NCBI GenBank assembly: GCA_012797575.1
Contig: JAAZOW010000218.1
Location: forward strand, 1-18,043
Reading direction: 5' to 3'
Length of the DNA: 18,043 bases
Origin: Methanomicrobiales archaeon
GTDB lineage: Archaea; Halobacteriota; Methanomicrobia; Methanomicrobiales; Methanoculleaceae
How positions within the stretch are numbered: position 1 is the first letter of the stretch; every line of letters begins with the position of its first letter. A program made the position numbers and the translations under genes. Below, piece after piece: positions 1 through 6,406 of the stretch. The notes below the pieces were generated by a model that ran no database searches, was not told the DNA's origin, and saw nothing but the letters and a program-made list of their open reading frames with translations.

Positions 1-150
1 CCAGGAAAATCCGAGTTTTGCGAATGTTGCGCCGATCGCAGTCAGGAAGATGATCGGGAAGACGATGATGACAAACCCGAAGAGTATGAGCAGCCCAAAG
101 AGGAAGAGGAGCATCAGGGGAGAGAAGGGGTTGAAGACTACCCGGTTCAT
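1..150 (-). CDS. DUF1614-like membrane protein, N-terminal part only
   Basis: This gene starts at an ATG whose complement is at 148-150 and runs leftward off the window, so only the first 50 residues are visible. The fragment begins MNRVVFNPFSPLMLL and is almost entirely hydrophobic over residues 12-40, followed by a short segment ending KLGFSW. That reads as one N-terminal membrane helix and the beginning of a loop. The opening resembles the DUF1614 family of archaeal and bacterial membrane proteins, of unknown function; this is recognition from memory and rests on a short stretch. A TATA-like element at 173-183 lies about 26 bases ahead of the ATG and no Shine-Dalgarno sequence is present, so the transcript is probably leaderless and independent of flpA, which ends just upstream at 181. 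The product is presumably in the cytoplasmic membrane. Confidence 0.7.
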   Translation of the reverse strand, partial: MNRVVFNPFSPLMLLFLFGLLILFGFVIIVFPIIFLTAIGATFAKLGFSW

Positions 151-172
151 ACGGAGGGTTCGCCCCGCATCT

Positions 173-183
173 GATATATATTA
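173..183 (-). promoter_or_regulatory. TATA box for the DUF1614-like gene
   Basis: On the minus strand this reads as an alternating TATATAT run centred about 26 bases before the ATG at 150. It overlaps the stop codon of flpA (181-183), so the promoter is squeezed against the end of the upstream gene. The spacing fits a leaderless archaeal transcript. Confidence 0.55.
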
Positions 184-783
184 TCCCCGGTGGGTGCAGA
201 CGATCGCAGCATGGTCCTGGTGGTAGGGTTCAAGCCACCGGACTTCCACCACGTCAAGGTGCCGTTCAAGTTCGCTCCGGGCGCCGGCCGCCACGTCGGC
301 CGGATCCCTTCTCACATCCACGCTCCGGGTCTTGAGCATCAGGATGAGGTGTCCGCCGGGTTTGAGGAAGATGAGGTTCTTCTCTGCGATCTCGACCTGA
401 TTTGGCTGTGCCACGTCCTGGTAGATCAGATCGACCCACTCCATGAACGGTGCATACTCGTCCGGCCGGTTCGCATCAGCCATGATCGGGACGATGTTCT
501 TCCTCCGGCGGGCTATCTCGAGGAGATCCTGCACCGGCCGGGGTGCAAACTCGACTGAGTAGACCACATCAACGTAGTCAGCGACGTGCGAGGCCGTCGT
601 CCCGTTCGCCGCGCCCAGGTAGAGCACCCTCATATCCGGGGCGAGATCCAGACCGCCGCCGAGCAGGTAGTAGGCGGCAAGCTTGCTCCGGCGGGGGTCC
701 CAGACCCGGTAGCCCTCGAGCATCCGCTCCCCGTAGACACCACCCTCACCGGGTGAGACGAGGACGTCTCCTATCCAGATCAT
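181..783 (-). CDS. flpA: Fibrillarin-like rRNA/tRNA 2'-O-methyltransferase
   Basis: FlpA is the catalytic subunit of the archaeal C/D-box RNP. It moves a methyl group from S-adenosylmethionine to the ribose 2'-OH of rRNA and tRNA sites chosen by a guide RNA. The 200-residue product has the family length and a Rossmann methyltransferase fold: SAM motif I at residues 55-63 (YLGAANGTT), an acidic residue E78 after strand 2, D103, the YQDVAQPNQ block at 121-129, and the lysine of MLKTRS (K151), which belongs to the family's catalytic set. The C-terminal EPYHQDHA segment (185-192) is also typical. The ATG at 783 overlaps the stop of nop5 by 4 bp, so the two are translationally coupled. Nop5 is FlpA's direct partner in the complex, which supports both calls. 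Confidence 0.96.
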   Translation of the reverse strand: MIWIGDVLVSPGEGGVYGERMLEGYRVWDPRRSKLAAYYLLGGGLDLAPDMRVLYLGAANGTTASHVADYVDVVYSVEFAPRPVQDLLEIARRRKNIVPIMADANRPDEYAPFMEWVDLIYQDVAQPNQVEIAEKNLIFLKPGGHLILMLKTRSVDVRRDPADVAAGARSELERHLDVVEVRWLEPYHQDHAAIVCTHRG

Positions 784-1640
784 GCCGCCACCCCCGCCTC
801 ATCGATACGCCTCTGTGCATCGTCGATGAACTCCGGCACCAGGACCCCACGGAAGTAGTCGAGCCTGGCTGCGATCGCAATCTTTGCGGAGAGCACCCTC
901 GCTACCCGGCCCCTGACCTCGCGTGGGGCGTTATGCACCCTCCGATGCTGGAATATGATCCCGTGCTTCGGCGGCGGTGTCCCGCCCCGGAGGTGCGAAA
1001 AGAGCGCCCGCTCGGACCCGAGGACCTGGATGGTGCTCCCCGGCATCCGGGCAAGCGCCGAGAGCCCCCCCGCCCGGGAGAGGAGCCGGGCTGCGACCAG
1101 CCCGCCGATGAGGGCACTCACATTCGGCATCACCTCGTCGGCCCGGGCCGAGACTTCCCGCATCAGGCGGCCCCGGACCCCGGTGAGCCGGTTGATCTCG
1201 TCTGCCACGTCCGAGAGGCCACCCCGCGCCTCCCTCCTGATGATATCAAGCATCTTTCGTGCCGGAAGGCGGCGATACTTCCGGGAGAACGACGGGTTCG
1301 TGACCTGGTGCCACTCCGCGGCACGCTCTGAGAGCAGGTTGATGACGTTATCGAGCTCATCGAGCGTCCTGACCATCTGGAGGAGCTCGACATCCCCGGC
1401 CTGGTAGGCGACGGCGATCTTTTCCCGGGCGAGCCTGGTGCAGACCGCCCGGAGCAGGTTGATGTACCCTTCCCGATCCCGGGCGACCCCGCAGTTCCGG
1501 GCTGTCTCCCAGTCGATGGGGGTATAGGCCTCCATACCGGTGCGGAGCGTGGTTGCCCGTTCTGCGAGCGCCGCCGGGTCGGTGCCGGCACCCCGGCATC
1601 CTTGCTCATCGACGTCCCCGAACCAGTAGCGTTGTAGCAT
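780..1640 (-). CDS. nop5: Nop5/Nop56-family C/D-box RNP scaffold protein
   Basis: Nop5 bridges the kink-turn protein L7Ae on guide RNA to fibrillarin. The 286-residue product has an N-terminal fibrillarin-binding region (about 1-80), a charged helical coiled-coil region (about 80-165), and the Nop RNA-binding domain (about 165-275). Within the Nop domain are ALIGGLVAARLLSRAGGL, LARMPGSTIQVLGSE (197-210) and GTPPPKHGIIFQH (220-232), all highly characteristic. The reading frame stays open upstream to 1682, but I start at 1640 because MLQRYWFGDV matches the family's usual beginning and a TATA-like element lies about 27 bases before it, fitting a leaderless transcript. The longer start would also place the promoter inside the gene and overlap the upstream permease. 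It forms an operon with flpA, overlapping it by 4 bp. The C-terminal tail lacks the long Lys-rich extension seen in some eukaryotic relatives. Confidence 0.94.
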   Translation of the reverse strand: MLQRYWFGDVDEQGCRGAGTDPAALAERATTLRTGMEAYTPIDWETARNCGVARDREGYINLLRAVCTRLAREKIAVAYQAGDVELLQMVRTLDELDNVINLLSERAAEWHQVTNPSFSRKYRRLPARKMLDIIRREARGGLSDVADEINRLTGVRGRLMREVSARADEVMPNVSALIGGLVAARLLSRAGGLSALARMPGSTIQVLGSERALFSHLRGGTPPPKHGIIFQHRRVHNAPREVRGRVARVLSAKIAIAARLDYFRGVLVPEFIDDAQRRIDEAGVAA

Positions 1641-1661
1641 GGGTACGATATTAGGGTGCGG

Positions 1662-1671
1662 CTGATATAAG
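1662..1671 (-). promoter_or_regulatory. TATA box for nop5-flpA
   Basis: The minus strand reads CTTATATCAG here, centred about 27 bases ahead of the nop5 ATG at 1640 with no Shine-Dalgarno sequence between them. It lies in the short gap after the permease stop codon (1675-1677). It indicates a separate promoter for nop5-flpA and supports the shorter nop5 start. Confidence 0.55.
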
Positions 1672-1674
1672 CGA

Positions 1675-2886
1675 TCAGGCAAATCCGAACGAGTAGACCA
1701 TCACCGGGACCATGATGGCACCCATGCAGTAGACCCGGCGGATGTTGACCAGCGATGGGACGTAGCCGACCGCCGTTGCGAGGAGGAGAATGAGTCCTCC
1801 GAACGGTCCGCAGAGGATAAGGGAGAGGAGAACCACGAAGATGATGACCCCTCGATTGAGTGCTGTCACGTTCACGCCCCCAAACCACCCCGCCATCGTC
1901 GAGAAGTAGACGGTCAGGAGGTAGGCCGCGACCGCGGCCATCGCCCCGGCAAGCAGGACGACGGTCGCGGGCGGTATCTCCTCGGCCGCCGCGAGCGCCA
2001 CCATCACCCCGTTCCGGGTCCGGGCTATGGCGTAGAATGCTGCAAGCCCGAGGAAGGCGTTGACGGTGTTTGCGGCACTGGTCGCGACGATGTACTCCCG
2101 TGGGTTTGAGTCGTAGCCGATGACCGACGTCAGGAGGGCGTTTGCCGTGGCGTTTGAGAGGCCAGGGAGCCACCCGACGAGGGCGCCTGCGATGGAACCG
2201 AGTATGGAGCCACGCCGGATCGCGCCGGGCGCAAGATCGATGCCCGTGAAGTGCTGGGCGGGCATGATCCCGTGCGATGCCCGGAGGAGGACCGCTATCC
2301 CGAAGAGCCCGGAGAGGAGTGGCATCAGGATCCCGGACTCACCTCCCACGTGCCAGGCGAGGAAGGAATACTGGAGGGAGAAGAGTCCGAGCATCCCTGA
2401 GACGAGAAAGACTGCGAGCGCCCACCCGGGGGACTCGGAGACGACGATGAGGTAGCCTCCTACGGCGAGGATGATGAGCCCGATACCCCAGTCGATCGTG
2501 GGTTGGAGGGCGGGGAGAACGAGTATGAAGGCGAACGCGAGCGGCAGGGAGAGGGCGACACCGGCGGCGCTCCCGAGCGCTGATATACGGACAGCCTCCT
2601 CCCCCCGACCTTCGAGGCAGAGGGAGTGAGCGGGAAGGACTGCAAGCGATGTATCGGCGTCGGGGATGCCGAGGAACGCCCCCGGGACGAAGTCGATGAA
2701 CGTGTGCGTGACGAGTGCGGCGAACATGGCCGATGCGATCATCACCGGATCGAACCATGCCAGCAGGAGCACCTGGAGCGAGAGGAGGAGGCCGGCCATG
2801 GTGTTTGCATGGATCCCGGGGACAAGACCGCTTATGACGCCGCATCCAACACCGATAGCGACACCACAACAGATACTGATGAACAC
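1675..2886 (-). CDS. TctA-like (DUF112) multispanning membrane permease
   Basis: The 403-residue protein consists largely of hydrophobic membrane segments, roughly ten or more. It resembles the TctA large membrane subunit of tripartite tricarboxylate transporters and the related archaeal DUF112 proteins. Recognisable features are the N-terminal GVISGLVPGIHANTMAGLL (about 17-35), the FVPGAFLGIPDADTSLAVLPAH block (about 66-87), and a second internal copy of the glycine-proline theme, ALVGWLPGLSNATANALL (about 236-253). That is the inverted two-repeat layout of the family. The start is a GTG at 2886; a TATA-like GTTTATCC lies about 30 bases upstream. No periplasmic binding protein (TctC) or small subunit (TctB) gene is adjacent, so the bacterial transport mechanism cannot be assumed. 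Substrate is unknown. Confidence 0.8.
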   Translation of the reverse strand: MFISICCGVAIGVGCGVISGLVPGIHANTMAGLLLSLQVLLLAWFDPVMIASAMFAALVTHTFIDFVPGAFLGIPDADTSLAVLPAHSLCLEGRGEEAVRISALGSAAGVALSLPLAFAFILVLPALQPTIDWGIGLIILAVGGYLIVVSESPGWALAVFLVSGMLGLFSLQYSFLAWHVGGESGILMPLLSGLFGIAVLLRASHGIMPAQHFTGIDLAPGAIRRGSILGSIAGALVGWLPGLSNATANALLTSVIGYDSNPREYIVATSAANTVNAFLGLAAFYAIARTRNGVMVALAAAEEIPPATVVLLAGAMAAVAAYLLTVYFSTMAGWFGGVNVTALNRGVIIFVVLLSLILCGPFGGLILLLATAVGYVPSLVNIRRVYCMGAIMVPVMVYSFGFA

Positions 2887-2912
2887 GCTTGATCAATGGT
2901 CGGGGTCGGCGC

Positions 2913-2920
2913 GGATAAAC
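2913..2920 (-). promoter_or_regulatory. TATA-like element for the TctA-like permease
   Basis: The minus strand reads GTTTATCC, about 30 bases before the GTG start at 2886. It lies in the 89-bp divergent gap shared with hemD. The match is moderate and position is the main support. Confidence 0.4.
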
Positions 2921-2946
2921 CGACCGAATCGCATCGGGGATACAGT

Positions 2947-2952
2947 CATATT
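2947..2952 (+). promoter_or_regulatory. TATA-like element for hemD-cbf5
   Basis: CATATT is centred about 26 bases before the hemD ATG at 2976, with no Shine-Dalgarno sequence in between. A second AT-rich patch (GTTATA, about 2966-2971) lies too close to the start to serve as a TATA box for this ATG. Confidence 0.35.
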
Positions 2953-2975
2953 CTGCGGGGTAAACGTTATACCAG

Positions 2976-3656
2976 ATGAAGATCGCCATCACCCGTCTCG
3001 CGAATAAGGCCTCGGGGGATCGCGCCCTCTGCGCCTCCTACGGCCACGATTGCTACTCGGTCTCGCCGCTCAGATCTGATGTCCGACCAGAGAGGGCCGC
3101 CGCGTTCATCGATGCCGTTCATCGCGGTGAGTTCGACTGCCTCTTCTTCACAAGCGCCCTTCCGGCCATGATCATCGCATCGAAGCTCACCCGGTGGCCC
3201 CGGGTGATCGCCATCGGGCCGAAGACCGCCGAGATCCTCGGTGAGTCCGGGATCGAGGCAGAGGTTCTTCCTGCGTACTACTCCCGGGACTTCGTTCCCT
3301 ATCTCGGGGACTGGCTCCGGGGGCGGAAGGTCGGGATCCCGCGTGCTGATGTCCCGAACCCGGGGCTCCTCGATGGGATCGTCGCGGCGGGGGGTAGGTA
3401 CCACGAGGAGAGGATCTATGCACTCGTCCCCACGGGTGAGGAGCTCGTCCTCGGTGATGCCGATGCCGTCCTCTTCACGAGCGCTATGTCCTACCGGGAG
3501 GCCCGGTGGCAGCCCCGTGACGGCCTCCTCCTCATAGCGATCGGGGATGTCACCGCGGATGCTATGCGGGCTGGAGGGCATCCGCCGGTGGTCGTCGGGG
3601 ACGGTTCACTCGCCGGGACGCTCGACGCGCTGAACCGTCACCGGGAAGGGGTATGA
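2976..3656 (+). CDS. hemD: Uroporphyrinogen-III synthase
   Basis: HemD closes and inverts ring D of hydroxymethylbilane to give uroporphyrinogen III, the branch point to cofactor F430, sirohaem and cobamides in methanogens. The 226-residue product has the family size and weakly conserved two-lobed layout: MKIAITRLANKA at the start, FDCLFFTSALPAMII (about 53-67), PRVIAIGPKTAEIL (about 75-88), a central linker with RKVGIPRADVPNPGLLDGI (about 116-134), ADAVLFTSAMS (about 161-171), and the late LLIAIGDVTADAMRAGGHPP. The paired 'FTSA' and 'aIG..TA' motifs in both halves are diagnostic. It overlaps cbf5 by 4 bp (ATGA), so the two are co-translated although their functions are unrelated. No other haem or corrin pathway gene is in the window. 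Confidence 0.9.
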   Translation: MKIAITRLANKASGDRALCASYGHDCYSVSPLRSDVRPERAAAFIDAVHRGEFDCLFFTSALPAMIIASKLTRWPRVIAIGPKTAEILGESGIEAEVLPAYYSRDFVPYLGDWLRGRKVGIPRADVPNPGLLDGIVAAGGRYHEERIYALVPTGEELVLGDADAVLFTSAMSYREARWQPRDGLLLIAIGDVTADAMRAGGHPPVVVGDGSLAGTLDALNRHREGV

Positions 3657-4564
3657 CCGGTCAGGGAGAGTCCCTCATCCCCGCCTCCGGGATAGTCGTC
3701 ATCGACAAACCCCGTGGGCCGAGCAGCCACCAGGTGACCGCATGGGCCGGGAGTATACTCGGGCGGCGGGTGGGTCATGCCGGGACACTCGATCCCCGGG
3801 TCTCCGGGGTGCTCGTCGTGATGTTCGGGAGCGCCGTCAGGCTCGCTCCCGTGCTTCTTTCTCACGACAAGGAGTATATCTGCTTGATGCGGCTCCACGG
3901 CGATGTTCCCAGAAAGGCGGTGGATACGGTGGCCAGGGAGTTCGTCGGCCGAGTCTATCAGCGGCCGCCCAGGAGGAGTGCCGTGAAGCGGAGTCTCCGG
4001 ATCAGGGAGCTCCACGAGATCGAGATCCTGGATATGGAGGGGAGGCTCGTCCTCTTCCGCGTCCGGTGTGATGCTGGGACCTACATACGAACGCTCTGCG
4101 TCCATATGGGCTACGCCCTCGGTGTCTGTGCGCATATGCAGGAGCTCCGGAGGATACGCTCCGGGCCGTTTGGCGAGGCCGAATCGGTCTCGCTCTATGA
4201 GCTTGCTGATGCCGTTGCAGCGGCCAGGGAGGAGGGGGATCCCGGTCCGCTCCAGCGGATGCTCCTCCCCCCTGCTTCCGCCATCACCGATCTCCCGAAG
4301 GTCATCATCCGTGATACCGCGGTCGATGCCATCTGCCACGGCGCCGTGCTCGCCGGTGTGGGGGTTGTCAGGGTTGAAGGGGAGTTCCGGAAGGGTGAGG
4401 CGGTCGCGATCATGACCGGGCGCGGTGAATTCGTGGGACTCGGGGAGCCTCTTGTCAGCTCATCGGCGTTGAAGCCCGGGGAGCCCGGGCTGGTCGTCGC
4501 CCCCACCACAGTCCTGATGCGACCTGGCACCTACCCACGGGGCTGGACGGTGCAACGCCGGTAG
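3653..4564 (+). CDS. cbf5: tRNA/rRNA pseudouridine synthase Cbf5 (TruB family)
   Basis: Cbf5 is the catalytic subunit of the H/ACA guide RNP, which isomerises uridine to pseudouridine in rRNA; alone it can also make pseudouridine 55 in tRNA. The 303-residue protein starts with the TruB-type IVVIDKPRGPSSHQV (14-28), followed by the catalytic loop GHAGTLDPRVSGVL, with D47 as the expected nucleophile. KEYICLMRLHGDV and the conserved RCDAGTYIRTLC further along are also family hallmarks. The C-terminal part from about residue 215 to 300 is a PUA RNA-binding domain (AICHGAVLAGVGVV and KGEAVAIMTGRGEFVGLG). The ATG overlaps the hemD stop by 4 bp. Its partner Gar1 is encoded about 1.5 kb away on the other strand. 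Nop10 and L7Ae are not in this window. Confidence 0.95.
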   Translation: MTGQGESLIPASGIVVIDKPRGPSSHQVTAWAGSILGRRVGHAGTLDPRVSGVLVVMFGSAVRLAPVLLSHDKEYICLMRLHGDVPRKAVDTVAREFVGRVYQRPPRRSAVKRSLRIRELHEIEILDMEGRLVLFRVRCDAGTYIRTLCVHMGYALGVCAHMQELRRIRSGPFGEAESVSLYELADAVAAAREEGDPGPLQRMLLPPASAITDLPKVIIRDTAVDAICHGAVLAGVGVVRVEGEFRKGEAVAIMTGRGEFVGLGEPLVSSSALKPGEPGLVVAPTTVLMRPGTYPRGWTVQRR

Positions 4565-4567
4565 ATA

Positions 4568-4577
4568 TCATTAATAG
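4568..4577 (+). promoter_or_regulatory. Probable TATA box for tRNA-Ser
   Basis: An AT-rich TCATTAATAG sits 32-42 bases before the mature 5' end of tRNA-Ser, which would put the transcription start a few bases upstream of the tRNA. It directly follows the cbf5 stop codon. Confidence 0.4.
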
Positions 4578-4609
4578 ACCAGCCCGCCAACTAATGATGC
4601 ATATTCTAT

Positions 4610-4696
4610 GCTGAGGTAGTCTAGACCGGTAAGGCGCGGGCCTGGAAAGCCCGTGGGGCGTTGAGCCCCTCGGGAGTTCAAATCTCCCCCTCAGCG
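4610..4696 (+). tRNA. tRNA-Ser (anticodon GGA)
   Basis: The 87-nt gene folds as a class II tRNA. Acceptor stem 4610-4616 (GCTGAGG) pairs perfectly with 4689-4695 (CCTCAGC) and the discriminator is G73 (4696), as expected for serine tRNAs. The anticodon stem GCGGG/CCCGT encloses a loop reading CTGGAAA with anticodon GGA, which reads UCC and UCU. A long variable arm contains a GGGGC/GCCCC hairpin. The T stem 4672-4676 (GGGAG) pairs with 4684-4688 (CTCCC) around TTCAAAT. No intron and no encoded CCA are present. Confidence 0.96.
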
Positions 4697-4969
4697 TCCC
4701 TATTTCTGTGTAAAACCTTTTCCAGAGACAGCAAGTGTGTCTCGTGATGTGGTCGTGGTCGGGTCCTTTCTACTCTGCTCCGAACACCACCCTGCACCCC
4801 CGCTGCGCGTTCGGTGAGGAGCGGAATGCCCGGGAAGGGAGCTTCATCAGGCACGGTACTGGGGAGTGCCGGCGGACCGATCGCAGTGATGAAAATTTCG
4901 GAAGAGACGCAACAGACGCTACGATTTCGGGCGAATAAGGTCTGAATGCCGTTTCTTGAAAAGAAGAGA
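4697..4969. other. Intergenic region between tRNA-Ser and tRNA-Ala
   Basis: About 270 bp lie between the 3' ends of two convergent tRNA genes. A T-rich tract (CCTTTTCC, around 4717-4724) just past tRNA-Ser may end its transcript. The only open frame, 4735-4938 plus strand, encodes 67 residues with no recognisable motif and I do not call it a gene. A C-box-like GTGATGA at 4886 and a CTGA at 4942 are discussed as a possible guide RNA. Confidence 0.5.
4886..4945 (+). ncRNA. Weak C/D-box guide RNA candidate
   Basis: GTGATGA at 4886-4892 matches the C box consensus (RUGAUGA) exactly and CTGA at 4942-4945 matches the D box. GCA immediately before the C box could pair with TGC one base after the D box. 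Total size of about 60 nt is right for an archaeal C/D sRNA. Internal D' and C' boxes are not convincing and their spacing is off, so chance occurrence is quite possible. Listed because the window also encodes Nop5 and FlpA. Confidence 0.2.
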
Positions 4970-5041
4970 TGGACCCGGCGGGATTTGAACCCGCGGCCTT
5001 TTCGTTGCGAACGAAACGATCTTCCCCTGATCTACGGGCCC
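4970..5041 (-). tRNA. tRNA-Ala (anticodon CGC)
   Basis: The 72-nt gene on the minus strand has the acceptor stem GGGCCCG paired with CGGGTCC, including the G3:U70 wobble pair that is the identity element for alanyl-tRNA synthetase, and discriminator A73. The anticodon stem TTTCG/CGAAA encloses TTCGCAA, giving anticodon CGC, which reads GCG. The T arm GCGGG/CCCGC encloses TTCAAAT. No intron or encoded CCA is present. Its 5' end lies only 12 nt after the tfb stop codon, so it either has a promoter inside the tfb coding sequence or is cut from a tfb transcript. Confidence 0.96.
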
Positions 5042-5053
5042 AGAGATATGAGA

Positions 5054-6067
5054 TCAGAGTATGATCTCAATATCTAACTTTTCTGCCAGTTCCTTATATC
5101 TGTTCCTGATCGTGACCTCGGTCACGCCCGCAACCTCAGCAACCTCGCGCTGGGTGCGCCGTTCGCCGCCAAGGATCGAGGAGATGTAAATGGCGGCCGC
5201 TGCAACACCAGTCGGACCTCTGCCGCTCGTAAGCTCACGCTCGCCCGCCTGCCGGAGGATCTCGACAGCCCGGCTCTGGACCTCGCCCTTCAGGTTCAGG
5301 CCCGAGCAGAAGCGCGGGACATAGTCGATCGGCGACGTCGGCAGGAGTTTGAGTCCAAGCTCGCGGGAGATGAACCGGTAGGTACGCCCGATCTCCTTCC
5401 TCGATACCCGGGAGACCTCTGCGACCTCGTCAAGCGTCCGGGGCACGCTGCACTGGCGGCATGCCGCATAGAGTGCTGCCGCAGCAACCCCCTCGATACT
5501 CCGGCCACGGATCAGGTTCTTGTCGACCGCATCACGGTAGACCACCGCCGCGGTCTCACGCACGTTCCGGGGGAGTCCGAGCGCGGATGCCATCCGGTCG
5601 AGCTCCGAGAGCGCGAACGCCAGGTTCCGCTCAGTCGCGTTCGAGACACGGATACGCCGCTGCCACTTCCGGAGGCGGTAGAGCTGGGCGCGGTTCTTGC
5701 TCGAGATGGCGCGGCCGTAGGAGTCACGGTTCCTCCAGTCGATCATCGTCGAGAGACCCTTATCGTGGATCGTGAACGTCATCGGTGCGCCGACACGGGA
5801 GCGCTTCATACGCTGGTCGTGGTCGAAAGCACGCCACTCAGGACCACGGTCGATGAACTCCTCATCAAGGACAAGACCGCAGCTCTGGCATACGAGTTCG
5901 GCACGCTCGTAGTCGTGGACGAGCTGGCGGCTGCCACACTCGGGACAGACAGACTGGACGCTCTCCTCGTGACGCTTCTTCTCCGTCTCCTTGACCTTCT
6001 GCTCCCCTCTCTTCTTCAGAGCTTCACGCTGCATCTGCAGCTGTTTTAATTTTTCAACTTCAGCCAT
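5054..6067 (-). CDS. tfb: Transcription initiation factor TFB
   Basis: TFB is the archaeal equivalent of TFIIB. It binds the TBP-TATA complex and recruits RNA polymerase. The 337-residue product has a Lys/Glu-rich N-terminal helix (about 1-36), a zinc ribbon with C41, C44, C60 and C63, then the B-reader/linker segment GPEWRAFDHDQRMKRSRVGAP, followed by two cyclin-like repeats (about 125-225 and 230-330). The second repeat ends in the helix-turn-helix QREVAEVAGVTEVTIRNRY, which contacts the BRE upstream of the TATA box. A GGTGA Shine-Dalgarno sequence 7-8 bases before the ATG supports the start, unlike the leaderless genes nearby. It lies 11 bp downstream of gar1 and 12 bp upstream of tRNA-Ala on the same strand, probably one unit with gar1. 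Confidence 0.97.
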   Translation of the reverse strand: MAEVEKLKQLQMQREALKKRGEQKVKETEKKRHEESVQSVCPECGSRQLVHDYERAELVCQSCGLVLDEEFIDRGPEWRAFDHDQRMKRSRVGAPMTFTIHDKGLSTMIDWRNRDSYGRAISSKNRAQLYRLRKWQRRIRVSNATERNLAFALSELDRMASALGLPRNVRETAAVVYRDAVDKNLIRGRSIEGVAAAALYAACRQCSVPRTLDEVAEVSRVSRKEIGRTYRFISRELGLKLLPTSPIDYVPRFCSGLNLKGEVQSRAVEILRQAGERELTSGRGPTGVAAAAIYISSILGGERRTQREVAEVAGVTEVTIRNRYKELAEKLDIEIIL

Positions 6068-6078
6068 CGATTATTCAC

Positions 6079-6303
6079 CTATTTTGTAAAGAGTTTTTCG
6101 CCAACCTGCACGGAGCAGCCGTTGTCGCAGAGAACTACGGCATAGGGAGATGATATATTCCCAAAGATGTCTACTACCTTCCCTACGGGTTTTAGCCGAC
6201 GATCCAGAACCTCACTGTAGAGACGGGGCAATTGAGCAGCATCACACCGCAAGATTAACAAGCGATTACTGCAAATACCTACAGAACGACCGGCTAACCG
6301 CAA
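6079..6303 (-). CDS. gar1: H/ACA RNP component Gar1
   Basis: Gar1 binds Cbf5 and regulates substrate loading and release by the pseudouridylation RNP. The 74-residue product is a small beta-barrel with the family hallmark KPVGKVVDIFGNISSPYA (about 37-54), and the earlier LAGRSVGICSNRLLILRC aligns with the usual N-terminal strand region. I use a TTG start at 6303 because a GAGGT Shine-Dalgarno sequence (6310-6314) lies 6 nt upstream, and because an internal start would delete the first strand of the barrel. A TATA-rich run at 6350-6358 would give a short leader of about 20 nt. It is followed 11 bp later by tfb, a pairing I have seen described for other Euryarchaeota; this link between RNA modification and transcription initiation is contextual. 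Confidence 0.88.
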   Translation of the reverse strand: MRLAGRSVGICSNRLLILRCDAAQLPRLYSEVLDRRLKPVGKVVDIFGNISSPYAVVLCDNGCSVQVGEKLFTK

Positions 6304-6314
6304 ACTGCAACCTC
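6301..6314 (-). promoter_or_regulatory. Shine-Dalgarno sequence fixing the TTG start of gar1
   Basis: On the minus strand GAGGT (6314-6310), then a 6-nt spacer, then TTG (6303-6301). No ATG or GTG is available in frame at a position that would preserve the conserved N-terminal strand, so this site decides the rare start codon. Confidence 0.6.
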
Positions 6315-6349
6315 GAAGGTATACTCTTAGTTAGATGTATTTAGTAACG

Positions 6350-6358
6350 TATATATAT
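6350..6358 (-). promoter_or_regulatory. TATA box for gar1-tfb
   Basis: An alternating TATATATA run lies about 50 bases before the gar1 start. With the usual spacing, transcription would begin about 20-25 nt before the TTG, leaving room for the GAGGT ribosome-binding site. The surrounding 6304-6406 gap is unusually AT-rich for this window. Confidence 0.5.
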
Positions 6359-6406
6359 TGACGATGTGGATATATAAACCTTTTGCTAAATTATAAATAC
6401 CTTATC

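Noticed and set aside
1641..1682. N-terminal extension of nop5 to 1682
   Set aside because: It would overlap the permease gene and cover the TATA element. The family's N-terminus begins near MLQRYWFGDV.
1163..2173. Minus-strand open frame of 336 codons across nop5 and the permease
   Set aside because: Out-of-frame shadow with Arg/Pro/Ser-rich composition and no motif; it spans the boundary of two well-supported genes.
4735..4938. 67-codon plus-strand open frame after tRNA-Ser
   Set aside because: No motif, no ribosome-binding site, and composition unlike its neighbours. Treated as non-coding.
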